Made by a program: the position numbers and the translations under genes | Part shown: positions 46,481-58,472 of the stretch, piece after piece | How the letters are laid out: each line of letters starts with the position of its first letter | Position numbering within the stretch: position 1 is the first letter of the stretch | NCBI GenBank assembly: GCA_907164885.2 | Contig: OU015498.1 | Coordinates: 122,535,727 to 122,599,726 of the forward strand | Reading direction: 5' to 3' | Length of the DNA: 64,000 nt | From: Dolomedes plantarius | Taxonomy: Eukaryota; Arthropoda; Arachnida; Araneae; Dolomedidae | The notes under the pieces: model-generated | What the model saw: only the letters and a program-made list of their open reading frames with translations | What the model was told of the DNA's origin: nothing | Databases searched by the model: none

Positions 46481-47092
46481 CAGCATGGTTATAATTAAAC
46501 TGCCCCACTAAACAGCATCCTACAGCTAAAACGTGTGAACGGAATGTAACCAGATTGCGTATATAGACTATACACGAGATGTGCTCACGGAATTTCGAAA
46601 AAAAAAATTCAGTTCAAAAATATCCACCAGATGGTGCTTTTCATGGAAAAACATTAAATTTAACAAAATAAATTACCAAAACGGAATACATAAACAATTT
46701 GAACATTTATTGGCTAGTTTTTGATCCCCTTGTCATTGAAACATTAAATAGAGGTACGTTAAATAAAGGTAATGAAATAAATAACAGTATGCCTTTGCTG
46801 TTTGATAAAAAAACCTGTTGAGTTTGCAGAAACAGGTACAGATTATGACTTATAAATCTTATTCTGAATTGTTAATATTGTTTATGTATTCCGTTTTAGT
46901 CTTTTATTTTGCTAAATTTAATGTTTTTCCATGAAAAGTGCCATCTGGTAGACATTTTTGAACTTCTTTTTTTTTCCAAAATTCAGTGAGCACATCTCGT
47001 GTATAGTCTATATACCCAATGTAGTTACATTCCGTTCACCCATTTGAGCTGTAGGAGACTGTTTATAGGGGAAGTTTAATTATAACCACCCT
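46481..47092. mobile_element. Mariner-type MITE with long inverted repeats
   Basis: About 150 bp at each end are inverted copies (ggttataattaaact..., gtgaacggaatgtaac, and actatacacgagatgtgctc). TA-rich flanks on both sides. The interior is AT-rich without an ORF. Confidence 0.8.
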
Positions 47093-47121
47093 ACATATAT
47101 ATATATATATATATATATATA

Positions 47122-47835
47122 CAGGGTGTTTCATATTGAATGGGACAAAAAGAAAGCATACCTGTGAATGCTGTAATTGCTTTATTTTGATAAATCAAAT
47201 TTGCAGTGAAACTATAGTTATCCAAGTTTCTATTGGTGTTCTATGTGTGCCCCTCCGGTGACACGACAAATATATATGAGGTATTCCAGTTCCTGCCACA
47301 CTCGTGATAGAATATTCTTTGCTAATGATTCGAGCACTTCAGTTATCCGCTGCTTCAGTTTCTGTAAGTCCTTCATGAACACTTTGTTTTTAACAAAACC
47401 CCATAGGAAAAAATCACAAGGGATTAGATCTGGTGATCTCAGTGGCCAACAAAACAATGGCATATCGTCTAACCCAGCACGGTCAATCTAGGAATGAGGT
47501 AGACTATTGTTCAGGTTATGACATACGTTTTTATGCCAATGTGGTACCTGTCTTGCTGCAGAATGAAGCTGGAAACCGCTTCCTCCAACTGAGGGAACGA
47601 TAATCAAAGATGTTTTGGCATATTCCAAAACACAGTACACTTTCTCCTGCATGGATGGCACCATTTTGATTAACATTGCCTCTAGCAGCGATTTCGTAAC
47701 TGGAAGATTTTTCGCTGTTGCCAGATAAAACTTATATAATTGTAGTTTCAGAATTAATTTGTTTCGGATATATAAATCAATTACAGAATTTGTACTATGC
47801 TATTATTTTTGTCCCATTCAATATGAAACACCCTG
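47122..47835 (-). mobile_element. Mariner-like deletion derivative, 714 bp
   Basis: Ends CAGGGTGTTTCATATTGAAT and its reverse complement, flanked by TA within (AT)n. Inside are only the start and the end of a transposase gene. Confidence 0.88.
47230..47676 (-). pseudogene. Mariner-like transposase remnant (N-terminus joined to C-terminus)
   Basis: The head reads MQEKVYCVLEYAKTSLIIVP, the family's HTH start. The tail reads PLRSPDLIPCDFFLWGFVKN to HIEHQ, holding the last catalytic Asp. Between them, HWHKNVCHNLNNSLPHS keeps the segment after the second Asp, but that Asp itself is lost and the whole front of the catalytic domain is deleted. A stop also separates the parts. Confidence 0.8.
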
Positions 47836-47837
47836 TA

Positions 47838-48590
47838 TATATATATGTATATATAAATGCATATTTAATTGCATTTGGCTCTGAATTACATGTAACTGAA
47901 ACAATTTTTAAATTTTCTGCTGAGTAGGGTCATCAACTGAAAGCTTGTATCAGACTATGCGTGCATCTGTCTGAGGTTTACAAACATTAAATATATTAAC
48001 TAATGGATTCACTTCTTTGGTTAGTGCTATCTGTTTTAATTTTTAGAAACCTAACAAAATGTGATAGAAAGGAGCTTCATACTCTTTTAAACATTATTTA
48101 CTTTAATATCTCTTAAGAATAAAAAGCTGACAAAGGCACACACTCTGTAAATTTTGTTGAGTTTCCTTCAGATTTATTTCATATTTTTTATTGTTTTCTG
48201 AAGTTAAATGATGATAAATATATCATTTTATTTAACTTAATTATATTAATTTTTATCATAACATTTCATCATATTAATAATTCTAGCATAGGTATCCCTT
48301 CATTAAATATGTCTAAATCTGTATTGGAACTTTCAGTTGTATACATTCAAGTTTTTGTGCATATTTTTTTCTCTGGGTTTGCCTAATGGCATACAGTGTA
48401 TCTTTTATTTGTTGTACGTTTGTTGTATTGTAACTTCCTAAGGAGAAGGCTGTTCTAATGCATTAAAAATTTGAATTTTGTACAATTTTATAGTGAATTT
48501 TTTAAAGTATATTTGTTATACTTCAGTTTTGCTTGTTGGTGCTCTTTTTTCTGAATTTCTTACTCTTTTATTCCTATGTATGAATTCATC
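47838..48590. other. Intergenic, nothing recognised
   Basis: AT-rich sequence between the mariner remnant and a SINE. Confidence 0.5.
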
Positions 48591-48594
48591 TTTG

Positions 48595-48770
48595 GCCGGG
48601 TGATTGCCAAATGGATAGGGTGCTGGCATTTGGTACCATAGTCTGTGGGTTCGAGTCCTGCTGTTGGCATCGACGTTTGTAGCCGTAGTAGGTTCTGATC
48701 TAATTTAATTAACCCTCATGTAGCAAAAAATGACCATAGCGCTCTAAACTAAACCCTACCAAATGAATGC
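48595..48770 (+). mobile_element. tRNA-derived SINE, family 3
   Basis: A box TTGCCAAATGG (48604-48614) and B box GGGTTCGAGTCC (48648-48659) at tRNA-like distance. The body ends with ctctaaactaaaccctacc. Unlike the other SINEs in sequence. Confidence 0.75.
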
Positions 48771-48854
48771 ATCTTTTATAGCAGTCTATTATATCACTTT
48801 TTTAAAAAATGTGTTTTTGTCCAATAACAGCTTGGTCACAGAGTCCGTTAGCGT

Positions 48855-49273
48855 CATAGGCGTAGCATGCTTCTAACTTTTTTTTTTTGGGGGGGGGGGC
48901 ACAAATTGAATTCAGCTCCTCAGAGCACTGACTGCCGGATGGCCCTGGAAATATGAAATATTAAGATTTTTTTTTTCAATTGAAAAACAATAGAATTGAT
49001 GTTTGAGTAACATTCAAAAGTTATACAATGAGAAAAATAAATATGATGTAAATAAAATGAGAAAAAAGATATAGACATCGACTATTTCTTATGGATCATA
49101 TCGTTAAAAACTATGTTAAGGCTAAAGACATAATCGGAATCTTCAGTTTCACAGTTTAAAAAAGCGGGGGGGGAAACCAACTTTCTTAAAAGTTTATAAT
49201 TTTCCTATTTTAACTGAACTTCTATTAACGTTTTAATTCATTTCATGTTAAGTTTGGACACGCTACGCCTATG
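48855..49273. mobile_element. Non-autonomous hAT element nested in the MITE, 419 bp
   Basis: Ends CATAGGCGTAGC and GCTACGCCTATG are perfect inverted repeats. Flanks gttagcgt (48847-48854) and gtcagcgt (49274-49281) match at 7 of 8 positions, the hAT target length. A poly-G run lies inside near 48890. No ORF. Confidence 0.88.
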
Positions 49274-49418
49274 GTCAGCGTCAGTGTTAAAGATGCACTG
49301 AGAAGAGTATCTGTTCACATTGAAAGTGCCGAGTGCATCTGATTAGCTGACAGTCGTTGTTTTGCACTCAGTGTAAACAGGTTGTATTCTCAGTGCAAAC
49401 GGAATCTTTAACACTGAC

Positions 49419-50022
49419 TGTTGGCCTGATTAAAACAATAAATAAGGTATGGTAGATATTTAAAAGCATTATCACAGAATTTAGCAGTGGGCTGAAGCAG
49501 CAACATGTAAAAGAAGCAGTCTTTCTTAAAGATAAAAAACGTAGATTTATTTTCTCTTTAAAAGATAAACCACTACAAAAATAAACTCGAAATAACATCG
49601 AGCATCGACAATAGCTTACTGCCCAACACAATGCTCCGACTGACCCCGGAGCTAAGTGAAGCCAGCACGTTATATACATTAAAAAAAAACCACGTGTGCT
49701 TCTGGCTGATTTGCATAAACGTAATTACAGATGCAGAAAACAGAACAAGTTTATGCGAAATAAACGTCAATATAATTGTCACATAAAGATACACTTACAA
49801 TAAATAACAAATATTACAAAAATATATAAACATCGGAAATAAGAAATATTAAATTCAAACATCGCAATTAGCAATAGCAACTGAACATCACAATTTGCGG
49901 TCGTAATGAAATGGTTACAATTATGTCATCCCTGAAGTTGGTACCTCATACACTGTACGGGAAAAACAACATAACGTTTAATTTCCAAATTGGAAAGACG
50001 GAAAGTGGGGAGTATCCCAACA
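49419..50022. mobile_element. Probable solo LTR nested in the MITE, 604 bp
   Basis: Starts TGTTGG and ends CCAACA, the TG..CA rule with a 6-bp inverted repeat. Flanks are ctgac and ttgac. Removing it restores the arm of the host MITE, which independently supports both borders. No adjoining internal retrotransposon. Confidence 0.75.
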
Positions 50023-50056
50023 TTGACGCTGACGGATTCTATGTGAACAGGCCTTA

Positions 50057-51318
50057 CATCTAAAAACTTTTATTTTAATTTCAAGATTTTTATTTTGGTT
50101 ATTCTTAAATTAATATATCATTAACTGTGTGATGTGATCCTCAATTATGTGGATCCTCAAATAATATATTTTTCTTCATTTTTCTTTGATTGATATTCTT
50201 TGAAAAAAAAATGTTTTTAATTCAGAACCATCATTGAAGTCAAAAATATTGTTATTTCAATAGTATTGTATCTTTCAGCTATCTTAAATTTATTTTAGGA
50301 AGTTGAGAGCAGCAAAAGGAAAGAAATTTCCTGTTATTTATTGTATTTTTTAGATGTGATATTTGACAATTTATTTGTATTAAGGAATATTCAGTATTCA
50401 TTTTTAGAGAGTTTACATAACACAGTCATCATTTCTGTATTGAAAATATTACATGTAAAAGTCTCTTGCCATTCTTAATATCTAGATTTATAGTAATGAA
50501 ATTATGGTGATATTTCTGTCTGTTGTGTATATAGTGTTTTGTTATGAATGCATTGTGCATATGTCTAGTGAGTTTGAGGTGCATTTGTTTTGTGATGTCA
50601 GTGTATGTTTACTTGTTAAAGCTCTCCAGAAATCTTACGATACATGTTTAAGTAACATTGAAAACATTGTGCAACCAGTTATTTATTAGATCTTTTTATC
50701 TCAGGTACGTGAGTGTGAACCTCCGTATTAAAAGTCATCAAGATTTTCTGTTCTGAATTGTATCTGTTGGATAGAAACAGGCTTTAAAACTGTTGAATAT
50801 GACAATTTTAAGCATTTCTTGAAAATTTTCATTATTTTTAGCCTTTTTTCTTAAATAAAAATAAATTAATTTCTATGTATTGCATATTGTCTATAATAAT
50901 AAAGATTTTGCTTCTCAAGAATCATAAAGTACTTATGTTAATAAACAGAGTAAAATAAGAGCAGTATATTTAAGTGGTGATCTTAAAATTGATATTTTTA
51001 TACTTAATTTTTGTAAAATTTATGTGATGAAGGAATAAAAAAAGAATTTTTGTCATATAATTTTTGCCTTTTCTTAGTTTTTCAACTTAATTTAAGAGTA
51101 TGTCTTACTTGATTCATGTAAGTGATGGAAAATGTAGAAATTTCATAAAATCAAATTGTGATTAACGCGTACCATTCTGAGATATATCAATCCAACTCCA
51201 TTCTCTTTAGTTTTTATCATACATGCAGTAACTTTGAAGGCCGGTGCCAACTGTCAACCCTTAATTAAATTAAAATAAAAATTGTTATTGGTCCCATAAA
51301 ACTAATGTAGGACATTAA
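50057..51318. other. Intergenic, nothing recognised
   Basis: AT-rich; a 61-codon ORF at 50504 has no recognisable motif. Confidence 0.5.
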
Positions 51319-51484
51319 GGGCCTGTTCACATAGGAATCCGGTAGGGAAGCATTAAAGTATTGAAATATATTTAATCAATGACAAACCTCCAAACGATTA
51401 GCAACGAAATTTTTAACGCCTATGATTGGTTTATTTCCGTCTCAGCGCCATCTTTCCTTTTACGCTTCCGCTATCGGACTCTTA
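51319..51484. mobile_element. Harbinger-like MITE, right tip lost
   Basis: Full left end and core; right end stops at cggactcttata, where the next copy begins. Confidence 0.85.
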
Positions 51485-51487
51485 TAA

Positions 51488-51651
51488 GGGCCTGTTTACA
51501 TTGAATCCGTCAGCGTCACACGTATTGACATATTTTAAGCCAATCATAAACCTTAACAATTTCGTGACTAATCGTTTGGAGGTTTCTAATTGGTTAAATA
51601 TATTTCAATACCAGTAACACTCACGCTTACGGATTCTATGTGAACAGGCCC
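51488..51651. mobile_element. Harbinger-like MITE, adjoining copy
   Basis: gggcctgtttacattgaatc to gattctatgtgaacaggccc. It is a different subfamily from its neighbour (gcgtcacacgtattgac in place of gaagcattaaag). Confidence 0.85.
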
Positions 51652-52235
51652 TCACCCCTCTCCTTACCTCTTCTTTAAGGTCTGATAATAGGTTATACGT
51701 GTTTTGTATTTATAGCCTGTACGATTCTAAAAGCTAAATTTTACAGTCTGGAGTATCTCCGAAAGGAACTTTACACGCTTCATGCTCACAGAAATTGATT
51801 GGCTGTTATCTTTGCAGCGAAAAGTATGTAAGAGATTATCATCACCGCTTCTCTGAACAACTCCATAAGAGTTTACTTTTTCTCACGTCACAATGCTTTA
51901 AGTTTATGGTATTAATTTACCTTAAGTAAGAGATTATAATCAATCATGGAGGAAACTCGACTATGCGTGGGCCGAGGAAGCAAGAGGGACGTGGAATCGT
52001 CTCGATTGCTCAATTATTTTCAGATCGGTCGGTAACTTTAATAGTATGACGTCACTGCAATCCCTCGAAACTCGTAACCTGCGCCCCGTGTTCATTTGGA
52101 GCAGCGATACTCAAACTGCGGCACACCAAGCTTGAATGTGTGGCCCGAGAGTCACACACTCATTATACGGCAGGTGCTTTTCTAAACGCAATTTTGGAAA
52201 TGAGTACCTGAAAAATACAAAACTCTGTACAAAAA
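51652..52235. other. Intergenic, transposon-end-like text only
   Basis: Near 52103 cagcgatactcaaactgcggc resembles a hAT terminus but has no partner. No ORF recognised. Confidence 0.3.
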
Positions 52236-52239
52236 TGTT

Positions 52240-53050
52240 CGGTGTCGCCGACACCAAATTTCCTTCCCCCCCCCCTTTTTTTTTTCACTATTTCACCGGC
52301 ATGAAATTTCCTTCCGCCCTGTTTTTCCCGTTCAAGCTTCCCTTTTATATTTAGGGATTTCAAGTCGGCGAGGGTTTAAAAATATGTTTGATCAATAACC
52401 ATTCATTTACCGAAGGACTTTGGCTCCTTAATCTTTCACTTTTTTTTCATTTACAAAAACCTCTCGTTTTAGGAAAATAGATTTTCAATAGACAATTGTA
52501 TACGTATGACTATGTATTCTTATTAACTGTAAATCTATTAGAAAACATTCAGTAAAAAAATCTGAAATAAAGTATTTTGTAACAGTTTCCCAAATGGATG
52601 GCGCTTCAACCAATTTTGCTGTGCAATTTTTGGTATGAGTGTTCATAGTATAGTTTGTAAATAAACATTTGAGGCGGTGAAAGACAAAGTGATGTAAGTC
52701 ACATTTTCAACTTTTTTTATTTGAGGGCAAACATGTAATCTCCATGTTCAATTTACAGTGGAATTGCAAATAATTATTACTTGCAATATTATAATAATTA
52801 TTATGAATTATAATTTGTCCAATTTATAGTGGAATTTTTTGTATTTTTTGCAGTAAAACGCTTTGGACTTGCATCACTTCACTTACTGACCTAAACCACT
52901 TTGCCTTTCACCGTGTTATTTATCAACGAGAAGGGGGAAGGAAATTTTGTGTCGGGGAAACGGGGGTGATGATTTTCCTCTCTTTGGGGAATTTGTCAAC
53001 GAGAGGGGGAAGGAAATTTCAGTGTCGGCGAAACGGGGGGGGGGGGGTGA
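52240..53050. repeat. Inverted repeat with G/C-tract ends
   Basis: gtgtcgccgacaccaaattt.. at 52242 is mirrored by aaggaaatttcagtgtcggcg near 53010. A direct duplicate of the right part lies at 52926-52970. The C and G runs next to them differ in length. This could be an element of about 0.8 kb; no ORF. Confidence 0.5.
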
Positions 53051-54767
53051 ACCGTAACCAACAGCACTGCAACCCATAAATGAATGAAAGAAAGATCAGG
53101 TTTCGTCACATCTGGAGAAGGCCACACACACGTGCTAGTACTGGTAACCTCTGAAGAGAAGATCCCTGAGAAACCCGTCACTCGGGGAGAGTTCTTTTTC
53201 GATGAGGGGTGGAACGTTAAAGCGAAGGTCAAGAGATTGTCACCAAACATCCCCCACTTTTAGCCAAATATCGACATTTGTCCCAAGGAAGAGTCGAACA
53301 GGTGTTTTCTGCCGATTGACAATGGTTTAGATTAAAGAAAACGCAGTGTTTACAAGAAACAGATGGGGAGAAATACACATCTGCAGTTACAATTGAAAGG
53401 AAATTTTAAACACTATTGGAACTATTATACCTTTTGGAATATTAACTGCCGTGATGTGCTGTATAATCTGAAATGTTTAAATGCTCATTTCTGAAGTCTA
53501 TTTTCCAAGGTATAAATTTGCAACCAAGCAAAACATCTTTCCCGTTTTAATTAGCCATAATTTTGGCCAGTTTAAAAGTTAACAAAAACCAAGTTATGAG
53601 AAAATATTTCAAAGAGGGGGAAATTAAAGTTTGAAGAAAATTTTCCTTATTCAAATTGCGGAAAATGGGGAAATTTTATAGTGTTGATAAAGTTAATTGC
53701 GAATTTTGATTAGGAGAGGTCATTAGGGTAGCACACTTTAAAGGGCAGGGCCGACCTTGCCAGTTGAACCTATTTGATCTGGAAAATTAAAAATATGTCT
53801 AAACTGAAATGGCTTTAACATATGAGCTGTTATTTTTGAAAGTGGCATAAGTCCATTTTTCACGTATCGAGATATTTAAAGGTTTGTATTTGAATGAATT
53901 TAAAAATATTGGCAAACGTTAATCAATTCGAGTGATGTTTTTAACACTATACACCTTTTAAATTTTACTATGAAATAATAATTATTAAAATTATTTAAAA
54001 AATAAACGATTTTTTTAGCTCCAAATGGACTTATACCACTTTCAAAAATAACATATTATAAAAAATAAAAACAAGTGGAAATTAAGTCCATATTGTTATA
54101 TACATTAGTTTCAGTGAAATGGATATTTTAATGTAAACTCTTACTTACCAACATCACTATCAGACCAAATTGACATATTATCGTCTTTTTTATTGGTATG
54201 TGAACTCATTGTAACAACTGTATTAAATGTTATTTATCTAAAACTTTGATTTCCTGCTTTAATAAAAATATTTAAATAATACTCACGCTGCAATCTATTA
54301 GTATAAGAAACACAAACCAAACAGTAGGAATTGCGAAAGAAAACCAAACAAAATCAGTGAAATTACTTCTGACCACTTAATCAGAACAATAATACCGTTA
54401 TTTTGTTAACGATGTTGTTTTTAAGACACTAGCTAAGTAATATATGCTAAAGCGTAGTGTACAGTGAAGTCGTAATAATCAATAATAATTGCAATAAGCA
54501 AGTTGCTTTTATTATAATTATTAGGAATGGACTTATTCCACTTTTTAAAAAAAATTTTTGCGATAACATTTTTATAGCCAAAATTCTTTTGTTTACTTTA
54601 TGAAAAAAATCGTACGAAAAAAAGGTGTGTATATCTTACTAAAATCACCGTTAACTCATTTTTTTAAAGTGGACATACACCACTTTCAAATATTTTATTA
54701 TGGGGGTGCCATATAAGCGGACCCTCACTACCCCCTATAAATGGACTACATAAACAGAGGCATTTTC
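53051..54767. other. Intergenic with repeated aagtggtataagtccattt motif
   Basis: gttatttttgaaagtggcat.. at 53829-53858 and its inverse at 54023-54052 pair almost fully. Related text recurs near 54528 and 54668. No protein recognised. Confidence 0.5.
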
Positions 54768-54860
54768 AGTGGCGCAAGGCCGGGATTCGATCCGAGCACC
54801 CTCAGCACCGAAAGCCAGCGCGTTGTACCACAAGGACGCCACAGGCCAGTGTGTAACTAT
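54768..54860 (-). mobile_element. tRNA-derived SINE head, family 4
   Basis: On the - strand: A-box-like GGCGTCCTTGTGG, then GCGCTGGC, then B box GGATCGAATCCCGGC. The tRNA-like part is clear; the body is not defined. Confidence 0.6.
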
Positions 54861-56648
54861 ATTTTTATCAAAATATCTGTACATTATATTTTTATCGCAA
54901 TTTCTGCAGTTGGGCCCAGCAATAACTAAGGCCGGGGCTTTTAAAGTGAAGTTCTATTCCGAAATTTGGAGGGGGAAATTGGGGTAAAATTATACTAGAG
55001 TTGTGTCTTTTTTGCAGTCATTTTTTGACTGATAAAGAAACTGACAAAGCAATTTCTATAAAACTTGGTGAATACGTTTATTTTGATGCAAGGAATAATG
55101 TATACTTTAAATTTAGTATTTTTAATTGCATTAATTATTTAAAATTAACATGTTTTCAATAAAAAAATGTATTTTTTCAAAGTTTTGTAATTTTAATTTT
55201 AATTTAAAAAATTTAAGTTTTTAATTGCTTAAAAATGGAGTATACGTTAAATATACATTAGTTTTACAACTTTATCAATATTTTTTGGGAATCTAGAACC
55301 AATAGTTTTGCTACAGTCTTGCGCGCAATGGATGCAAGCCAAAACACAATTTTAAAATTTTCATCAAAATTAAAAATGGAAAATTAATTAAAATACCAGT
55401 TGTAGAACATTGAAATAATTATTCTACATAGAACATATATTAAGCTTTCAGTGGTAAAAATTTCATGTATTTATGTTTTGTAGGGAATGAGGAATAAAAC
55501 TAAATGTGACATGATGCTAAATTGCACCTTCAGTAAAATAGTAAGACTCCCGAGACCCCTTAAATGAAAACAAAATTACCGAAAAAGATCGCGTCTCCTT
55601 TGGCGAAAGAAAAAATAACAGTTGCAAACCCAAAATACTTGAAATCTATATCTATAATAATAAATTTTTGTATGATCCAGTATTTATAAAAATAAACATG
55701 ACTCTAAAGTTTATTGAGGTTTTCTGAAACTCCCTTACATTACTTCGAGAAATAGTAAGTAATACGATGCAGGGTAAAAAGTCCCAAAATACGTTGATTA
55801 CATGAAAATGGAAATCAAAACATGCGATGGTTTTCTTAAAGCCTAAATAATTAAAACCTTCATAATTTTCTTAATGTCTAAAGAGCGATAAATACTTTCC
55901 GCTGGAAATGGTACTGGGGTGTTGATTATCCCCGACCCCTCATTTTGAGAATCGACCTCCCGGAGGCAGCAACCTTAAAACCGGTCCCAGGTCTCTTCTC
56001 TCCAGAGGTCGACTGTAGCTATTTTATCATTCGACTGACCCTTGTGGACACCGGACACCCGAGGTTACACTTGAAAACTACGGCAAAACAGTTTCTACTG
56101 GGGATACAGCCACAGTCTTGGAAACACTGAGTCATGTATTGTGACACGAGGGGGGGGGGGGAGACAAGAATCCCCCGTGACTTTTTACCGTATTTTTGGT
56201 CCACATGAACATTTTAATAGCTTCGAGCTGTGGACGGGCTAAGTGATCGCAAGAGAGGCAGTTATAGTATGGCTCAAAACTTGGTGAGTGTAATAATGTT
56301 TTTTTTTCTATCAGTTTACAATCATGAATAAAAATGCTACGACTATTTTATCGCGGCATTTGTCAACAGTTATACAATTTTTTTTTCTGTCGTAGTTACC
56401 GTAGAATCAAATAATTCCTAAATTTACAATGATAACTTTAAGTTATTAGGCTATAGAGCATTATCTGTTGAAAACGTGCAAATTTTTTCATCAAATAATG
56501 ATAGGTAGATAAGTAATTTTTAAATAAATTTCTGTTCAGAAAGCTGTAGAGGAGTTTTTCTTCATATACAATTTTTTTTTTTTTCAACATGGATGCATTT
56601 TATACTTTAAAGTGTATTTCTCCAAATTTTAAATTGATTTTTTGGAAA
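54861..56648. other. Intergenic; GC-richer patch at 55910-56200
   Basis: Mostly AT-rich. The patch holds overlapping 61-codon ORFs on both strands without known motifs and a poly-G run near 56151. Confidence 0.35.
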
Positions 56649-57141
56649 TACAGTGGCTCCCAAAAGTGTTCGTACACTTACGATTTTCAATGAAATAGGA
56701 GTCTATCCATTGATTAAAATGAATATTTCCGAATGGGTTTTTAATAATAAGATCTATAATCTATTCTTAACACAACTACATGAAATATTTTGAAAACATA
56801 GTAAAACTGTATTTTTAAGAAACCAATAATCCAAAAGTAACAAAAACTTTGTCTCACAAAAGTCATCGTACACTTGTAAAAAATCTCTACTTTTTAGTAA
56901 ATATTCTAATTTTTCGTTAAATTAATATTTAGTAGGATATCCTTTAGCATCCACAAAAAGCTTTTAAACGTCTGGGAATAGATTGCTTTAGTTCTTTTGT
57001 AATTTTTGAATCAATGTTCATCCATTCTTCCATCATAATTGTTTTTAGTTCGCTTTTCGTGTGAATGTCGTGTTTTCGTACTCGAACCTCCAGTTCTCTC
57101 CAAATATGTTCTAGTAGGTTTAAATCTGGCGATTGAGGTGG

Positions 57142-58106
57142 TCATTTAAAAACTTGTGGACAATTATAGAGACACCAGATGCGAACGTTGATAGCCGTGG
57201 GCTGAGGATCGTTATCTTGATAAAAAACAAAGTTGTTTCCAATACCCAAATTTTGAGCTGATAATTTTAAATTGTCTCTTAAAATATTTATAAAAACAGC
57301 ATGATTCATTATGCCATCAATAATTACCAAATTTCCTAGTCCTGATGCTGACATGCACCCCGACACAAGGATACCTCCACCGGCATGCTTAACTGTTCCT
57401 ACTAAGTTCTTGGGATTAAGTTCCTCATTTTTTTCTTCTCCATACAATTATACGCCCATCAGCACCAAAAATGTTCATCGGCAAATAAGACATTATTCCA
57501 ATAGGTTTGGGGCTTATTTATCATTGATAGTGCGAAGGGAAGCCTAAACTTTCTGTTTTTGTCACTCACAAAAAATTTTCTATGAGCAGAACGCCCATGT
57601 AATCCAGCTGTTCTGAGAACTCGTCAAAAAATTTCAGGTGAAATTGAAGTAGAAAATGTTTTATTAAATTCTGCAGAAACTTTTACAGCACTCAAACGTG
57701 AATTTTTCACAAATTTTCTAATTATAAATCTCTGATCACGTTTTGTTAACTTTGCCGGACGGCCTTTTCTTACCTTGTTTTCGATCCAATTTTCTTCTTT
57801 AAAGCGTTTTTTCACATACTGCACAGTAGAATGGGATAAATTAAGTAATTTAGCAATATTCCGAACTGATTTACCACTACTATGATGAAAAATAATCAAT
57901 TTTCGTTTTGTTAACTTTGCCGGACGGCCTTTTCTTACCTTGTTTTCGATCCAATTTTCTTCTTTAAAGCGTTTTTTCACATACTGCACAGTAGAATGGG
58001 ATAAATTAAGTAATTTAGCAATATTCCGAACTGATTTACCACTACTATGATGAAAAATAATCAATTTTCGAATGCTGTTTGTTGTTTCTTTACGACTACG
58101 AGCCAT
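57142..58106 (-). pseudogene. Tc1-like transposase, copy 2, with duplicated DNA-binding domain
   Basis: From ATG at 58104-58106, 160 codons are open. Residues about 14-68 (KLIIFHHSSGKSVRNIAKLL to GRPAKLTKR) are repeated in frame, so the HTH occurs twice (165-bp duplication). The frame then hits the same TGA after SPEIF as copy 1. It shares with copy 1 the deletion after FADEH. The second block (57142-57447) holds SASGLGN, VFYQDNDPQPTA and ends with a private stop before the PPQSPD box. Confidence 0.88.
57741..58070. repeat. 165-bp tandem duplication in the transposase gene
   Basis: ttttgttaactttgccggac occurs at 57741 and 57906; the two units are essentially identical, so the event is recent. 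Confidence 0.95.
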
Positions 58107-58472
58107 TTTTAAATAATAAATAGAATATTACGGAGTAGGCAAGCAAAAATTAAAGCCAAACGATATTTTAAATGCCACCACAATTCAAAAATAAAAATAA
58201 AGCGCCAGACGATAATTTTAATTATGAATTTATCCGAAAATATTTCAGTGTACGATGACTTTTGTGAGATAAAGTTTTTGTTACTTTTTGATTATTGGTT
58301 TCTTAAAAATAAAGTTTTGCTGTGTTTTCAAAATATTTCATGTAGTTTTGTTAAGAATAGATTATAGATCTTATTATTAAATAACCATTCTGAAATATTC
58401 ATTTTAATTAATGGATAGACCCCTATTTCATTGAAATTCGTAAGTGTACGAACACTTTTGGGAGCCACTGTA

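Larger units (their letters stand above)
48830..50056. mobile_element. Harbinger-like palindromic MITE split by two insertions
   Basis: Left end gcttggtcacagagtccgtt, right end the reverse of ggcctgttcacatagaatcc. Taking out the two inserts (48855-49273 and 49419-50022) with one target copy each leaves arms that pair well, for example gcgtcagtgttaaagat with atctttaacactgacgc. Confidence 0.8.
56651..58470 (-). mobile_element. Tc1-like element with IR/DR ends, copy 2
   Basis: Near-identical to copy 1 at 39527, with TA flanks (56649-56650, 58471-58472) and the same outer and inner cgtacactt repeats in each arm. It is about 170 bp longer because of an internal tandem duplication. Confidence 0.92.

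Noticed and set aside
45594..46486. ORFs with long Ile-Tyr repeats
   Set aside because: Translations of (AT)n microsatellites.
50504..50689. 61-codon ORF downstream of the nested MITE
   Set aside because: Short, hydrophobic and AT-driven; no homology recognised.
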